From assembly GCF_004193775.1 (NCBI RefSeq), contig NC_041004.1, positions 32,326,411 through 32,390,410 on the forward strand: a stretch of DNA of 64,000 nucleotides, written 5' to 3'. Both the position numbers and the translations under genes were made by a program. Shown here one piece after another: positions 22,722 to 32,510 of the stretch (position 1 is the first letter of the stretch; each line of letters opens with the position of its first letter). A model generated the notes under the pieces. The model searched no databases. It had not been told where the DNA came from and saw only the letters and a program-made list of their open reading frames with translations. The stretch comes from Glycine soja (lineage: Eukaryota; Streptophyta; Magnoliopsida; Fabales; Fabaceae).

Positions 22722-24431
22722 ATGAGTCATCATTCATCTAGTGTTAATCGCAAGGGTACTAGTCATAAAGACCCTTTATCTAGAATCTTAGATGAGTTGA
22801 GTTCCCTCAAGTTATGGAAAGAAAAACAAGAGAGAAAAGAAAAAGGAAAAAAAAGAGTGGAAGAAATAAGTCAAGATGAAAGAAAGAAAATAAGAGAGGA
22901 AGAAAGAAGAAAAATAATGAAAGAAATGAAAAGAGAAAAACATGCCTCCTATAGTAGTCATAACTCTTGCAAAAGCCTAAGTGAAGAACTTCGTGACTAT
23001 TACGAAGGAAGGCATAGGTCACATCTTAGACCTCACTCCCATAGAAGAGAAAAGGAAAGAAAGCCTCAAGAGGCTAACATTAAACTCTCATACTTCGATG
23101 GGAAGGACAATGTAGAGGCTAACTTAGATTGGGAAATAAGGGTAGAGCAACAACTTAAAAAGAAGTCTACTTCAAAATCTTATGGCTCTCACTCTTATCG
23201 AAAGAAAGACCAAGGTCAAGGCATCTTAGGGGTGACACCTTCTAAGCCTAAAGATGATAAGGGGAAGACAATAGAAAAGCAAGCCCCTAAGGTTAGTATG
23301 CAAGAGAAAACTAGCTCTATAAAGTGCTTTAAATGTCTTGGAAGAGGACACATTACTTCTCAATGCCCCACCACAAAAACCATGATTATGAGGGGCCAAG
23401 ACATTTATAGTAGCCAAGATGAGGCTACTACTTCACCTTCCTCTAGTGAAAGTGAAGAAGCAAAAGGGGAAGAATCTAGTGAAGAAATCTACCCCCAAGA
23501 AGAAGGACAACCATTAGTGGTTAAAGAGAAGTGTAAGGAGGTAAGTGTCTCCTCCAAGAGTTTAGCTAAGAAGGAAAGTCATTTTACAATAAAGACAAAC
23601 ATTAAAGAAACTTTCCCTTTTAGACAACCTTCACATTTTCTCTTTTGTAAAAAGGCACTTGCTAGCATTGCCACACCTCTTAGGCTTGAGTTTATTCCTC
23701 AAGTAAAGAAGTTGTTGGATGAGGGTTTGGTTCGCAAGAGCTTAAATCCTTGTGCTTTGTTGGTGCCCAAAATAGGTATTATTACGCACCAAGTTCCTAA
23801 AATAGCTGGTATGATGAATGTTTTGAGTGGTGCAACCCTCTTTTGTAAAATCACTCGTACACCTAACATCTTCATGGTGTGTGTACATAGGGACCCATTA
23901 GGTAGGTTTGTTCTTATTTTTAGTTTCAATACAAACTTAGGTACTCATATGGGACACCTTAGGTTTGTCATACTTTTTGGTAGGAATAATCAATATGAAA
24001 ATACAAAAAAAGGTATGTTTTATTGTGTTACTTTTCTTAATTTTTCAAATAGTGATCAAGGGGTTCCCATGAACCCTAAGAGAATAAAGGTCATTCCTGA
24101 TTGGCCCACTCCACCAAGTATAAGAAAAATTTGGGGCTTCCATGACTTAACAAACTTTTACAAAAGGTTTGTCCCATATTTTTCTATACTTGTAGCACCA
24201 CTCATTGAGTTGGTGAGAAACCATGTTCTTTCATGGGAAGATGCTCAGGAAATGGGTTTTCAGACCTCACCTTACTTCAACATACCAAACACCACTAATA
24301 CATATGTTTTTGTTCTTTTTACAGGTGTTGAGGGAAGGAGCCCAGAGTATGAAGAACCTCGGGATTTGAGGTCAAATCCTTTCCAAGGTGGAGGGAATGA
24401 TGCAATCCTATCCCGCAAGGGCATTGGGTAG
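22722..24431 (+). CDS. Fused, internally deleted gag-pol ORF of the gypsy element
   Basis: One 569-codon frame. Residues 1-110 are very charged (Lys/Glu-rich, coiled-coil-like). The gag core then begins LSYFDGKDNVEANLDWE and jumps straight to IRVEQQLKKK, whereas full family members have a few hundred residues between these points, so the capsid centre is deleted without breaking the frame. A zinc knuckle CFKCLGRGHITSQC (CX2CX4HX4C) lies at about 202-215. Near 327-350 is a reverse-transcriptase start (LLDEGLVRKSLNPCALLVPK), and near 447-500 the thumb/connection piece (PMNPKRIKVIPDWPTPPSIR, NFYKRFVPY). The catalytic FDD box and RNase H are absent. The ORF ends 34 bases inside the 3' LTR. It could still make a nucleic-acid-binding protein. 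Confidence 0.8.
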   Translation: MSHHSSSVNRKGTSHKDPLSRILDELSSLKLWKEKQERKEKGKKRVEEISQDERKKIREEERRKIMKEMKREKHASYSSHNSCKSLSEELRDYYEGRHRSHLRPHSHRREKERKPQEANIKLSYFDGKDNVEANLDWEIRVEQQLKKKSTSKSYGSHSYRKKDQGQGILGVTPSKPKDDKGKTIEKQAPKVSMQEKTSSIKCFKCLGRGHITSQCPTTKTMIMRGQDIYSSQDEATTSPSSSESEEAKGEESSEEIYPQEEGQPLVVKEKCKEVSVSSKSLAKKESHFTIKTNIKETFPFRQPSHFLFCKKALASIATPLRLEFIPQVKKLLDEGLVRKSLNPCALLVPKIGIITHQVPKIAGMMNVLSGATLFCKITRTPNIFMVCVHRDPLGRFVLIFSFNTNLGTHMGHLRFVILFGRNNQYENTKKGMFYCVTFLNFSNSDQGVPMNPKRIKVIPDWPTPPSIRKIWGFHDLTNFYKRFVPYFSILVAPLIELVRNHVLSWEDAQEMGFQTSPYFNIPNTTNTYVFVLFTGVEGRSPEYEEPRDLRSNPFQGGGNDAILSRKGIG

Positions 24432-25306
24432 AAGACTCCAAGTAGATTGGGCTAGAGATCCAAGGGAAGCCCCTAAGGTTCTCATGAGCCTTAGGATAGA
24501 TTTCGAGCCCATGGGCTAAGCATGACCCGCTTATCTTTGTAAATATTAGAATAGGTTTTTTCTTCGTTTGGGCCTTGTATTTTGGCCATTCTAATAGTAT
24601 AGGGTTTTAGCCTTGTATTTCGGGGCATTTTGAGTAGTCTTTGTAGTAAGGACTTTTTTTTTGTATTTTCATGTTTTTTTTGTCATGGGGGTGAGCTTAG
24701 CTATTATAGGGGGTGTGTAGCTAAGCTCTAGCTTCTCATCTCAAGGAGGTGAGCTTAGCTATTAGAGAGGTATGTGTAGCTAAGCTCTAGCTTCTTTAGG
24801 AATCTTCTTAAAGAAGCTTCTCAAGGAGGTGAGCTTAGTTATGAGAGGGGTGTGTGTAGCTAAGCTCTAGCTTCTCAAGGAAGTTTTCTCAAAGAAGCTT
24901 CTCAAGGAAGTTTTCTCAAGAAAGCTTCTCAAGGAAGCTACCTAGTCTATAAATAGAAGCACGTGTAACACTTGTGGTAACTTTGATGAATGAGAGTCTT
25001 GTGAGACACAACTCAAAGTTCAACTTCTCTCCCTTTTTCCTCCTTCAATTTCGTGCTCCCCCCTCTCTCTTTCTCTCCCTCTTTCTTTTCCTCCATTGAA
25101 GCATCCTTCCAAGCTTCTTATCCAAGGCTCATCTTGGTGGTGAAGCTCTTTTTTTCCATGGCTTATTCCTTAATGGATGGCGCCTCCTCTCACCTCTTCT
25201 CCTTTGTCTTCCGCTGCATCTCCATGGTGAAAAATCACCATTGAAGGACCTCATTGAAGCTCAAAGATCCAGCCTCCATAGAAGCTCCACAAGCAAGCTT
25301 CCATCA
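24398..25306 (+). repeat. 3' LTR of the gypsy element
   Basis: 909 bp, almost identical to the 5' LTR: one fewer T in the run near 24655, and C for T near 25040. It ends CCATCA followed by the AAAGG target duplication. Confidence 0.93.
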
Positions 25307-25536
25307 AAAGGCCTCAACATTAAATTGATAACAAGGAACCTCAAAGATATACTTACACGAGCAAGACTTTTGCAATGTCCACACCAAGCAAAATCCCAAA
25401 ATTTATTAGATTTAGTCGTATGAGGGTTTTCCCAATACAGTGTGCAATGTAAACTAAGTTTTACCAAATTTTAGTTCAAAACAAAATAAAGATGAAAATA
25501 TAAACAATACGAAAATTATTACAAAAATAACTCAAT

Positions 25537-25646
25537 TTTTAGTCCCTATATGTCCTTATTAGTACACATTGGTCCTTGTTAATTATGGCATATAGGGACT
25601 AAAACTTAAGAAACGAAGTAACAAGGATCAATGTGTACTAATAAGG
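25537..25646. repeat. Two interleaved inverted repeats
   Basis: Arm A, TTTTAGTCCCTATATG (25537-25552), is perfectly complementary to A' (25589-25604). Arm B (25554-25580, starts CCTTATTAGTACACATT) is complementary over 26 of 27 bases to B' (25620-25646). The order A-B-A'-B' means the two stems cannot form side by side without a pseudoknot-like crossing. It may be the remnant of a short fold-back element. Confidence 0.8.
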
Positions 25647-27132
25647 GTGTATAGTTATTGGCCATAAAGATAGATTCCTAAATGAATGTCACCTATAGGA
25701 AATTTAACCTATCTTTTAAAGAATCATGTGCTACTAAAATGAAGTTACTAAAGGAAAATCCAAAAGTAAATCAACATATTGAAAACAAGAAAGAAACTAT
25801 TAAAGAGTTACAATTAGTACCATGAAAATCTTCAATCAACACACCATAATATTACCATAAACATCATACATGTATTTGGACGACTAAATGAGAAAGAGTT
25901 ACTGCAGTGACAGGAAGATCAAGGCAATTTTCCCTTACCAAGTTGTTCCTTCTATTCTAGACACTCCTTTGCAGCTAGAGGAACTAGCTTGTTCCCACTA
26001 ATTTCAGCATTCGAGTGAACAACTTGAGCATATGTATTGTTAGGGCACTTAGCTATTTGATCCCATTGGGGAAATGGTTTAGGACTATCAACTTTTACAA
26101 CATGTTTGCTTCATGAGCTCAGCAAAAGGAAATAACAAAGAACTTGTCAAGTAGCTTTTGGTTACAAGAATTAGAGCATGACCTACATACAATAATACTG
26201 GCAAGTTAGTCCTAAACCAGTATGCTGATGACTTGTGGTATTTGTTGTTAAATTGTTTACCTCATTACTAAAACATTTGAAACTAATTTGTCTTAATGAA
26301 TGACATGTTAAAATATGAGGTTTCTAGCCCTTTACTTTTTCATATACTAGCAAGTGATAACTGCATTTCGTGCTAGTTTGATAGAACACCACAAACAAAC
26401 ACGAAAATAGTAAGAGATGAATGCAAAATGAGGTGTATCATTCAATTATCATAAATTGTACCCAACAAGAGCATACTTCCCCCATAGTTACAACTCTTAT
26501 ACTAGAGGTTTCCCTTCTCTCTCCAAGTCGTGTTATGTTTTCCTCCTCTCTCTCACTCACACCTATTTCCCTATATTCATAAATCCCATATCAAAGTTCT
26601 CAATCCCCAGCATAACCACCTATCATAACAGAACCTATCAATCTGTAAAAGACTATACAACTAGTGATACCTACCATAACAGAATATAGTTAAGCATAAT
26701 AGAATAGAGATACTTGTTGCCTAGCTATTGGCTAATATTTACAAACCAAGCCAAAGTTTTGGCAAGTAGTGTCTTCCATGTACTTGAAATAACATCAAGG
26801 AAACACAAGTTACACTAGTAACAAGGCATTAACGATTGTTCAAAGAAATGAAGATATAAAAAGCAAAAGGTCCCAAACTGGTCCCCCACCTTAATGCCAA
26901 TCATTAGAAAAACGATTTCACGGTAGAACATAGCCATATAAAAAAGAACTTGACACATAATTTTAACATATTGGTGCAACTGATTGAGAAACTGCATGGT
27001 TGAGAGTCGTCTATTCTCCACTCACTCAAGCAATTTGCTATTCCAAAAATGGAAGCATCATATCATACATTATATAAAAACTAGAAGAATATAAACACTA
27101 AACACCCAACCAAAAGGGAAAAACTTATTTAC
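25647..27132. other. Decayed DNA between PDI-like and ClpX-like fragments
   Basis: Mostly AT-rich. On the minus strand around 26105-25912 an exon-like stretch reads QWDQIAKCPNNTYAQVVHSN then AEISGNKLVPLAAKECLE before a stop and a donor-like GTAAGG. I do not recognise it. No intact gene is present. Confidence 0.3.
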
Positions 27133-27239
27133 CTAACATTGTTGGCCCCATTAGAAGGATATTGCTTTTCTCAAGCTCACCTTTATCATCATCAACAACA
27201 TCAGCCTTCACATTGTCATTATTTGAATTTCTTGCAGGC
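27133..27239 (-). pseudogene. ClpX-like (AAA+ unfoldase) single-exon fragment
   Basis: The minus strand, from an acceptor-like TTAG to a donor G/GTAAAT, reads DVVDDDKGELEKSNILLMGP followed by TML. Plant mitochondrial ClpX has the nearly identical sequence VELEKSNILLMGPTGSGKT, where an exon ends within the Walker A loop. Here the Gly-Ser-Gly of the nucleotide loop is replaced, and I see no other ClpX exon. It is in the same orientation as the PDI-like fragment 2 kb away. It may be a piece of captured host sequence or a decayed duplicate. Confidence 0.65.
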
Positions 27240-27835
27240 CTAACATTCCGAATAGTAAGAACATGTGAAAATCTGTCAATACCTCAATAAACATAGTTAA
27301 AATCTTAGTAAAGAATAATAACACTAACCACTTGGATGAAGAGGTTTCATTAAATATCCTCTAGTAGTGATTATAAACAACCACAGAAAACACCTGAAAA
27401 ACACAACCAAACCACAAATAAAGACAACAAAAACAACACTAAAACTCAAACAAAAGTTGAATTATTTGAAGCACACTAGAAAAGAGGTTGAATAGTGAGA
27501 TGGATAAAAACCTAGTCTTTCAGAAAAAATTAAATATTTTTCTTAAACAGATATCAATCAACGTTGGGTTTAATCCAAGGGATTCGAAATGACGTTGTGT
27601 AGAAGCAAAGCTTCCAAGATTATTTTGATGATGCCAAAGATTTATAAAAAGATACATTCAAACAAGATTAAAGAAATCAAGAAGATTCAAGAGAAGACTC
27701 AAGATATGCAAGAACCTCAAGAAAAGCATCATGATAAGTAAAAAAAAGAATTTTTCAAAGAAAAGATTGAATAACACAATTTGTCCAAAAGAATTTTTCA
27801 AAGAAAAATATTTTACCAGAGTTTTTACTCTCTGG

Positions 27836-28131
27836 TAATCGATTACCATAAGACAATAATCGATTACCAAAAGCCCAAAACAATTTTATAACTATTTTAC
27901 AAAGTAGTAATCGATTACCATGGGCATGTAATCGATTACCAATGCTTGTGAATGTTGAATTTCAAATTTCAAGAGTCACAACTTGTGATAAAACTTTTTC
28001 AAACTTGTGTAATCGATTACACAACATTTGTAATCGATTACCAGTGTTTCTAAACGTTGGTTTTCAAATCTAAACATGAAGAGTCACAACTGTTGATGTG
28101 TAATCGATTACACTATAATGGTAATCGATTA
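27836..28131 (+). repeat. Four pairs of the palindrome TAATCGATTA
   Basis: Sites start at 27836, 27857, 27908, 27929, 28010, 28031, 28101 and 28122. Within every pair the starts are exactly 21 bp apart, about two helical turns; the gaps between pairs vary. They sit in the upstream half of the LTR, where regulatory sequence is expected. They could be a dimeric homeodomain-type binding array; this is inference. Confidence 0.85.
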
Positions 28132-28504
28132 CCAGTGACTGGTTTTGAAAAATAAATTGCCAAGAGTCATGATTTTTAAAGTGACTGATTTTTGAAGAAT
28201 TTGCCAAGAGTCACAACTTTTAAAGTGGCTAGTTTTGAAGAAATTGCCAAGAGTCACAACTTTTAACATGGTTTCTTCAAGAGCCATCAAATGGCTATAA
28301 ATTTGTGACCATGGCACAAATTTAGAAAAAGGAATCATTCTCGACATCTTTCTAAGAGTTTTTGTTCAAACACTTGCTTTGTCAAGAAAAGTTCATTGGG
28401 CAAAAACTTGTGCTGTTCTATTTTATTCCTCTCCTCCTCCATTCTTACAAAAAGTTTTTCAAGAGACCTACTCTTGGTGACTGTTTTCAAGAGAAGGTCT
28501 TCTT

Positions 28505-28740
28505 GGTTTCAAACACTAAACACAAGGGATCAACGTTCCTTGGGTTCATTGCAAGAAGCAGGATTTGCTTCTTGGTTGATCACTAGACACAAAAGACCAA
28601 CGTCTTTTGGGTTCATTGCAAGAAGTGGGTACAACTTCTTGGTTGTTATCACTGGACACAAGGGACCAATGTTCCTTGGGGTTCATTGCAAGAAGTGGGC
28701 ATAACTTCTTGGTTGTAATCACTGAACACAAAGGAGGGAA
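28505..28740 (+). repeat. Tandem repeat of about 80 bp, three units
   Basis: Units are built on 'acacaagggaccaa', 'gggttcattgcaagaag' and 'acttcttggttg'. They lie in the 3' half of the solo LTR and differ by scattered substitutions. Confidence 0.75.
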
Positions 28741-29075
28741 GTCCTTTGTGGTTCATTGCTTGTAAAGGATTTTACAAGGATAGTGGAAATCTCAAGCGGG
28801 TTTCTTGGGGATTGGATGTAGGCACGGGTTGTGGCCGAACTAGTATAAATCCGGTTTTGCATTCTCTCTTTCCTTAATCTCTTCTACTTTCTGTTGTGTT
28901 TATATTTCTTTAAGTTTACTTCTCCTTATTTTTTATTCGAGTAACTTACAATTAAAGAAATAATTGAATCTAGGGAATATCTAAGAAAGAGAAATTTTCA
29001 ATTAGGAGTAGTCAACAAAATCTTAATTCAACCCCCCCTTCTTAAAATTTCTTAGGCCACTTGTCCAACACGTTG

Positions 29076-30767
29076 TGCCTTAAAATCAAGTTCACAAAAC
29101 TTGGATATGGTACTATAGAAGTAACTTATAGAAAAGAACTGGTTATATAGAAGTAGCAAAAAAAATACAAAGGCGTTATACTGGTTCACCCCAGCTTTTG
29201 GGCTACATATGGTTCTTTTTCAAACCTTGAAGGGTTCCACTAATCAATTCTTTAATTACAATTAAGTATTCTCTATGCCACTTCTGGCTATAATGAGTAC
29301 TCTTTAGGCCACTCCTGTGCACTACCCTTAATCTCCCCCTGAGATTAAGACCCAAGTATTCTTTGTCACTAAGTCATTCCTAACCTTCACAAACAATATA
29401 TGTTTGATAGAAAATGTATTCTAATCACTCAAAGAGTTTACACAATAAGCTCAAATACTATGAAACTCCCAAACTTAGCAAAGTTAAGATTCACTCAATT
29501 CGCTCAAGTCTCCTTCATCTAGTAAAGCAACAACATTACAATACTATGCTCATTTTGTCTCAGATTATTCTCTTGTGATTCGACAACCGTAACACAAACA
29601 TCTTCAAGCTTTATATAGACTTCAGAGCTTCAATTCGATGAGAGATCACACCTAGTCGTTGTCTAATAGCTTTGGTGCTTGACACGAGGTCGCTACTATG
29701 CAGAGAGAGAGTGGGGACCACATACTTTCTGCTTGACACGAGGTCGCTTAATGCTCAGAGCTAACTTTCAGCATACAAATTGAAAGAAGCGTTAATAGCA
29801 TAAGACAAAATGAATTAAGAATGTCAAGACAAGACAATTTAAATCTTCCTTTTTATGCGTTATGGCACAAGTTTCTTACTAAACCCGTGGACGTTACTTT
29901 TGATGATTATTTTCAGTACTTGAGGATCAAGTAACTGTTCCATTGCTTTCGTAATGTGAGCCAAGTGCTAAAGCACTTGTCTTTTCAGGATTGAAAGTTG
30001 AAGCAGTATCGTCCAATGACTAATACTTTGCCTATCGTCCAAAGTCTTATGTTCATGTTTTTCTGCTTGTTTCTTAATGAGATGTATAAACCTATAGCTT
30101 AAGCAGGAAAGGTTAATAAATAAAATTTATACTTTGTAAACATAAAAAATTTAGAGATTTAATTATTTGGTACAATCCAAAGTGACTTGGACACAACCGG
30201 ACTTAACAAAAATGTCTAAATAGGATAAAAATTGAGAACTTGATGCACACCTTCTTTGCCCTCTCTTGTCCAAGAAAGACTTTGTCTAACCCCTTGCAAA
30301 TCTTCTTTGGCCTAAGGAAAGAGTTCCCCTAATTGGAGCCACCCCAACATCTCTCTTTCAAATTGCTAGAATTCAAGGCGACGCCACTGTCGACGACATC
30401 AAAATGTGAATTTGCGAGGCAAACAACAATCCAACCACCAGACCAAACCTTAGGTGGGTCCCCCAACAAGGCAACAATGTTGTAGCCTCTCCCAACCCTG
30501 AAGTCAATGAGTAGGTCCCTCAACGAGGCAACAATAAATTTACTAAATACATTCGCTCTTCGTTTCATTTGTTTTATTAATGAAAAGATTATAAATAATA
30601 ACATAATATATAATACCACATTGTAGTGAATATAAATTTTAAAAATTAACATTAATAATATATTTAATACATCATAAATAATAAATAGATATGATAATTA
30701 TAATACAATAATACAATTAACATAAAATTAAAAATATTGATATTAATAATAATACAAATATTTCATA

Positions 30768-30822
<55 letters not shown>

Positions 30823-31725
30823 ATTTTACTATATTCGTATTGTAGTTATATATTATAAGGTTTTTAAAATATTAATAAGATAAATTGTATTCCTTTTCTT
30901 TTTAATATAAATAGAAAGCAACTAATAATTAGGTGTCAAGCCAAGGAGAAAAGACACACCGAGTCTCAGAGCACTCTAATACTCACCCAAAGTCGAAAAA
31001 CTCTTCCTTAAGGAATTCTCTCTTCTCTCTCATTATTTTTCTAGTCTCTTCTACTCCACCAATTCTTATACCTTTTTTTTCTAGTGTTAAGGCCCTCATG
31101 GTCATAAGAGACTAATCCCTTAATTAGAACTTGATAGGCCTAAAAAGCCAAGAGATGTATTGTATATTTCATATTTATCAATGCAACAAGTGCTTTCTAT
31201 CCTATTATCCTTTCTTAATTATTTCTTGCATCATTCATCCTTGCATTACTTTAAGGGTTAGGTGTTCAACAAAGGGTGATCATTAATAGGAATAAAAGGG
31301 AATACAAGGAAGGTTTTGCATGCATCCGTTTTAGGAATTAGTCGCTTGGCAAAGGATAATTTCTAATATAACTAAAATGAAATGATATCTTAACAAAATC
31401 ATTACTAGACATATAATGATTGCATTATACTCATGCATCAAAGCAAGCATCTAGAATCAAAACTTCATGAATTTTATATATTAAATCTTTGCAAAGGTAT
31501 TTGGGAGATAGATAAGTAAAATAGGTTTGTCATCATGAGACATCAGGGGCAAGCAATCTAATATATGTGGGTAGGATAAATTCACCTGATTGATAAAGAA
31601 AAATAAAAAATAATACATCTTAGGCAAATAAGGCATGTTAAGTCCTAACATTCTTATTTTATTGAATTTCCTATCGATTATTTTATTTCCTATTATTTTC
31701 TTTGTCTACTAATATTTGTTATTAT
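29076..31725. other. Repeat-rich intergenic DNA, no clear gene
   Basis: No coding region is supported. A 'gcttgacacgaggtcgct' motif occurs at about 29678 and 29742. Minus-strand 30329-30540 is open (it includes GYNIVALLGDPPKVWSGGWI) but matches nothing I know. A TA microsatellite lies at 30772-30810 and AT-rich sequence dominates from 30550 to 30930. Parts resemble reversed LTR sequence ('ttatactggttcacccc' near 29178), but I cannot bound an element. Confidence 0.35.
30772..30810 (+). repeat. TA microsatellite
   Basis: About 18 TA units followed by three ATGT units. Confidence 0.9.
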
Positions 31726-31736
31726 TTATTGTTTTT

Positions 31737-32499
31737 ATTGAATGAGAGGTTGGAAACTTGGAGACGAGCTCTAGAAACACATGGTTTTCGCCTAAGCAGA
31801 AGCAAATCGGAGTATATGGAATGTAAGTTCAACAAAAGAAGGAGGGTTTCTAACTCAGAGGTGAAAATAGGAGACCATATTATCCCTCAAGTCACACAGT
31901 TTAAATATCTTGGGTCTGTAATACAGGATGATGGGGAAATTGAAGGGGATGTGAATCATCGCATTCAAGCAGGATGGATGAAATGGAGAAAAGCATCGGG
32001 GGTGTTATGTGATGCAAAGGTACCGATCAAGCTAAAGGGAAAGTTTTATCGGACTGCGATAAGACCGGCGATTTTGTACGGAACAGAATGTTGGGCGGTC
32101 AAGAGCCAACATGAGAATAAAGTAGGTGTAGCGGAGATGAGGATGTTGCGGTGGATGTGTGGTAAGACTCGACAGGATAAAATTAGAAACGAAGCTATTA
32201 GAGAGAGGGTTGGAGTAGTGCCTATTGCAGAGAAGATGGTGGAAAATAGACTTAGGTGGTTTGGGCATGTAGAGAGAAGACCGGTAGACTCTGTAGTGAG
32301 GAGAGTAGACCAGATGGAGAGAAGACAAACAATTCGAGGCAGAGGAAGACCCAAAAAGACTATAAGAGAGGTTATCAAAAAGGATCTCGAAATTAATGGT
32401 TTGGATAGAAGTATGGTACTTGATAGAACATTATGGCGGAAGTTGATCCATGTAGCCGACCCCACCTAGTGGGATAAGGCGTTGTTGTTGTTGTTGTTG
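31737..32499 (+). mobile_element. 5'-truncated RTE-type LINE with TTG tail
   Basis: The body carries the end of a reverse-transcriptase ORF, and the 3' tail is a run of GTT units ('gttgttgttgttgttgttgt'), typical of plant RTE LINEs. It is flanked by an 11 bp direct repeat TTATTGTTTTT (31726-31736 and 32500-32510), the expected target duplication, although that sequence is low in complexity. Only about 760 bp of the several-kb element is present, as usual for incomplete reverse transcription. Confidence 0.85.
31741..32469 (+). pseudogene. RTE LINE reverse transcriptase, C-terminal part
   Basis: The open frame reads NERLETWRRALETHGFRLS, the KSEYMECKFN motif, then VTQFKYLGSVIQDDGEIEGD, AILYGTECWAVK, MRMLRWMCGKTRQDKIRNE, RLRWFGHVERRP and RGRGRPKKT, ending ADPT-stop. 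These are the classic thumb and C-terminal motifs of plant RTE-clade reverse transcriptases. The polymerase palm with its catalytic FADD box and the upstream endonuclease are missing, so the piece is inactive though its frame is unbroken. Confidence 0.88.
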
Positions 32500-32510
32500 T
32501 TATTGTTTTT

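Larger units (their letters stand above)
19935..25306 (+). mobile_element. Young non-autonomous Ty3/gypsy LTR retrotransposon
   Basis: Two LTRs (19935-20844, 910 bp; 24398-25306, 909 bp) start TGATGC and end CCATCA. The target duplication is AAAGG (19930-19934 and 25307-25311). A primer-binding site like the initiator-Met type follows the left LTR (tggtaatcagagca) and a purine-rich tract (aaggtggagggaa) precedes the right one. By eye the LTRs differ by one substitution and one single-base indel, so the insertion is recent. The 3.5 kb interior holds one long ORF with gag and reverse-transcriptase pieces. Protease, RNase H and integrase are missing, so movement would need proteins in trans. Confidence 0.93.
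19785..25401 (-). pseudogene. Protein disulfide isomerase-like gene fragment split by an LTR element
   Basis: On the minus strand, exon-like 25401-25357 reads FWDFAWCGHCKSLAR and ends at a donor CGT/GTAAGTAT. The next exon (19876-19785) follows an acceptor 'cccctccag' and reads IYEKVGTTFKLEEDVEIENM then DADKYRDLAEK, ending at a GTGAGT donor. Together they match the second thioredoxin domain of plant PDI-like proteins (family form APWCGHCK.LAP.YEKV), oxidoreductases of the ER lumen. The CGHC active site survives but the preceding strand and the Pro are altered. No further matching exons are convincing; 19556-19610 may be a degraded next exon. The intron holds the entire 5.4 kb gypsy element at 19935-25306. 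Confidence 0.72.
27598..29070 (+). mobile_element. Solo LTR of a copia-type retrotransposon
   Basis: It begins TGTAGAAGCAAAGC and ends CTTGTCCAACA, with the 5 bp duplication CGTTG on both sides (27593-27597 and 29071-29075). No internal region is present, so the element was reduced by LTR-LTR recombination. It shares TAATCGATTA pairs and a 'gcacgggttgtggccgaac' block (near 28824) with the LTRs of the copia element at 36025-40020, in opposite orientation. The two are related but distinct families. Confidence 0.88.

Noticed and set aside
29100..30300. A second, reversed LTR element next to the solo LTR
   Set aside because: Some phrases resemble LTR sequence, but I could not find paired ends, a target duplication or a primer site.
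30329..30652. Minus-strand 107-residue frame
   Set aside because: No family resemblance and half lies in AT-rich DNA. Recorded only as an open stretch within the intergenic region.
32032..32465. Two minus-strand frames opposite the LINE
   Set aside because: Shadows of the reverse-transcriptase frame, with no recognisable domain of their own.
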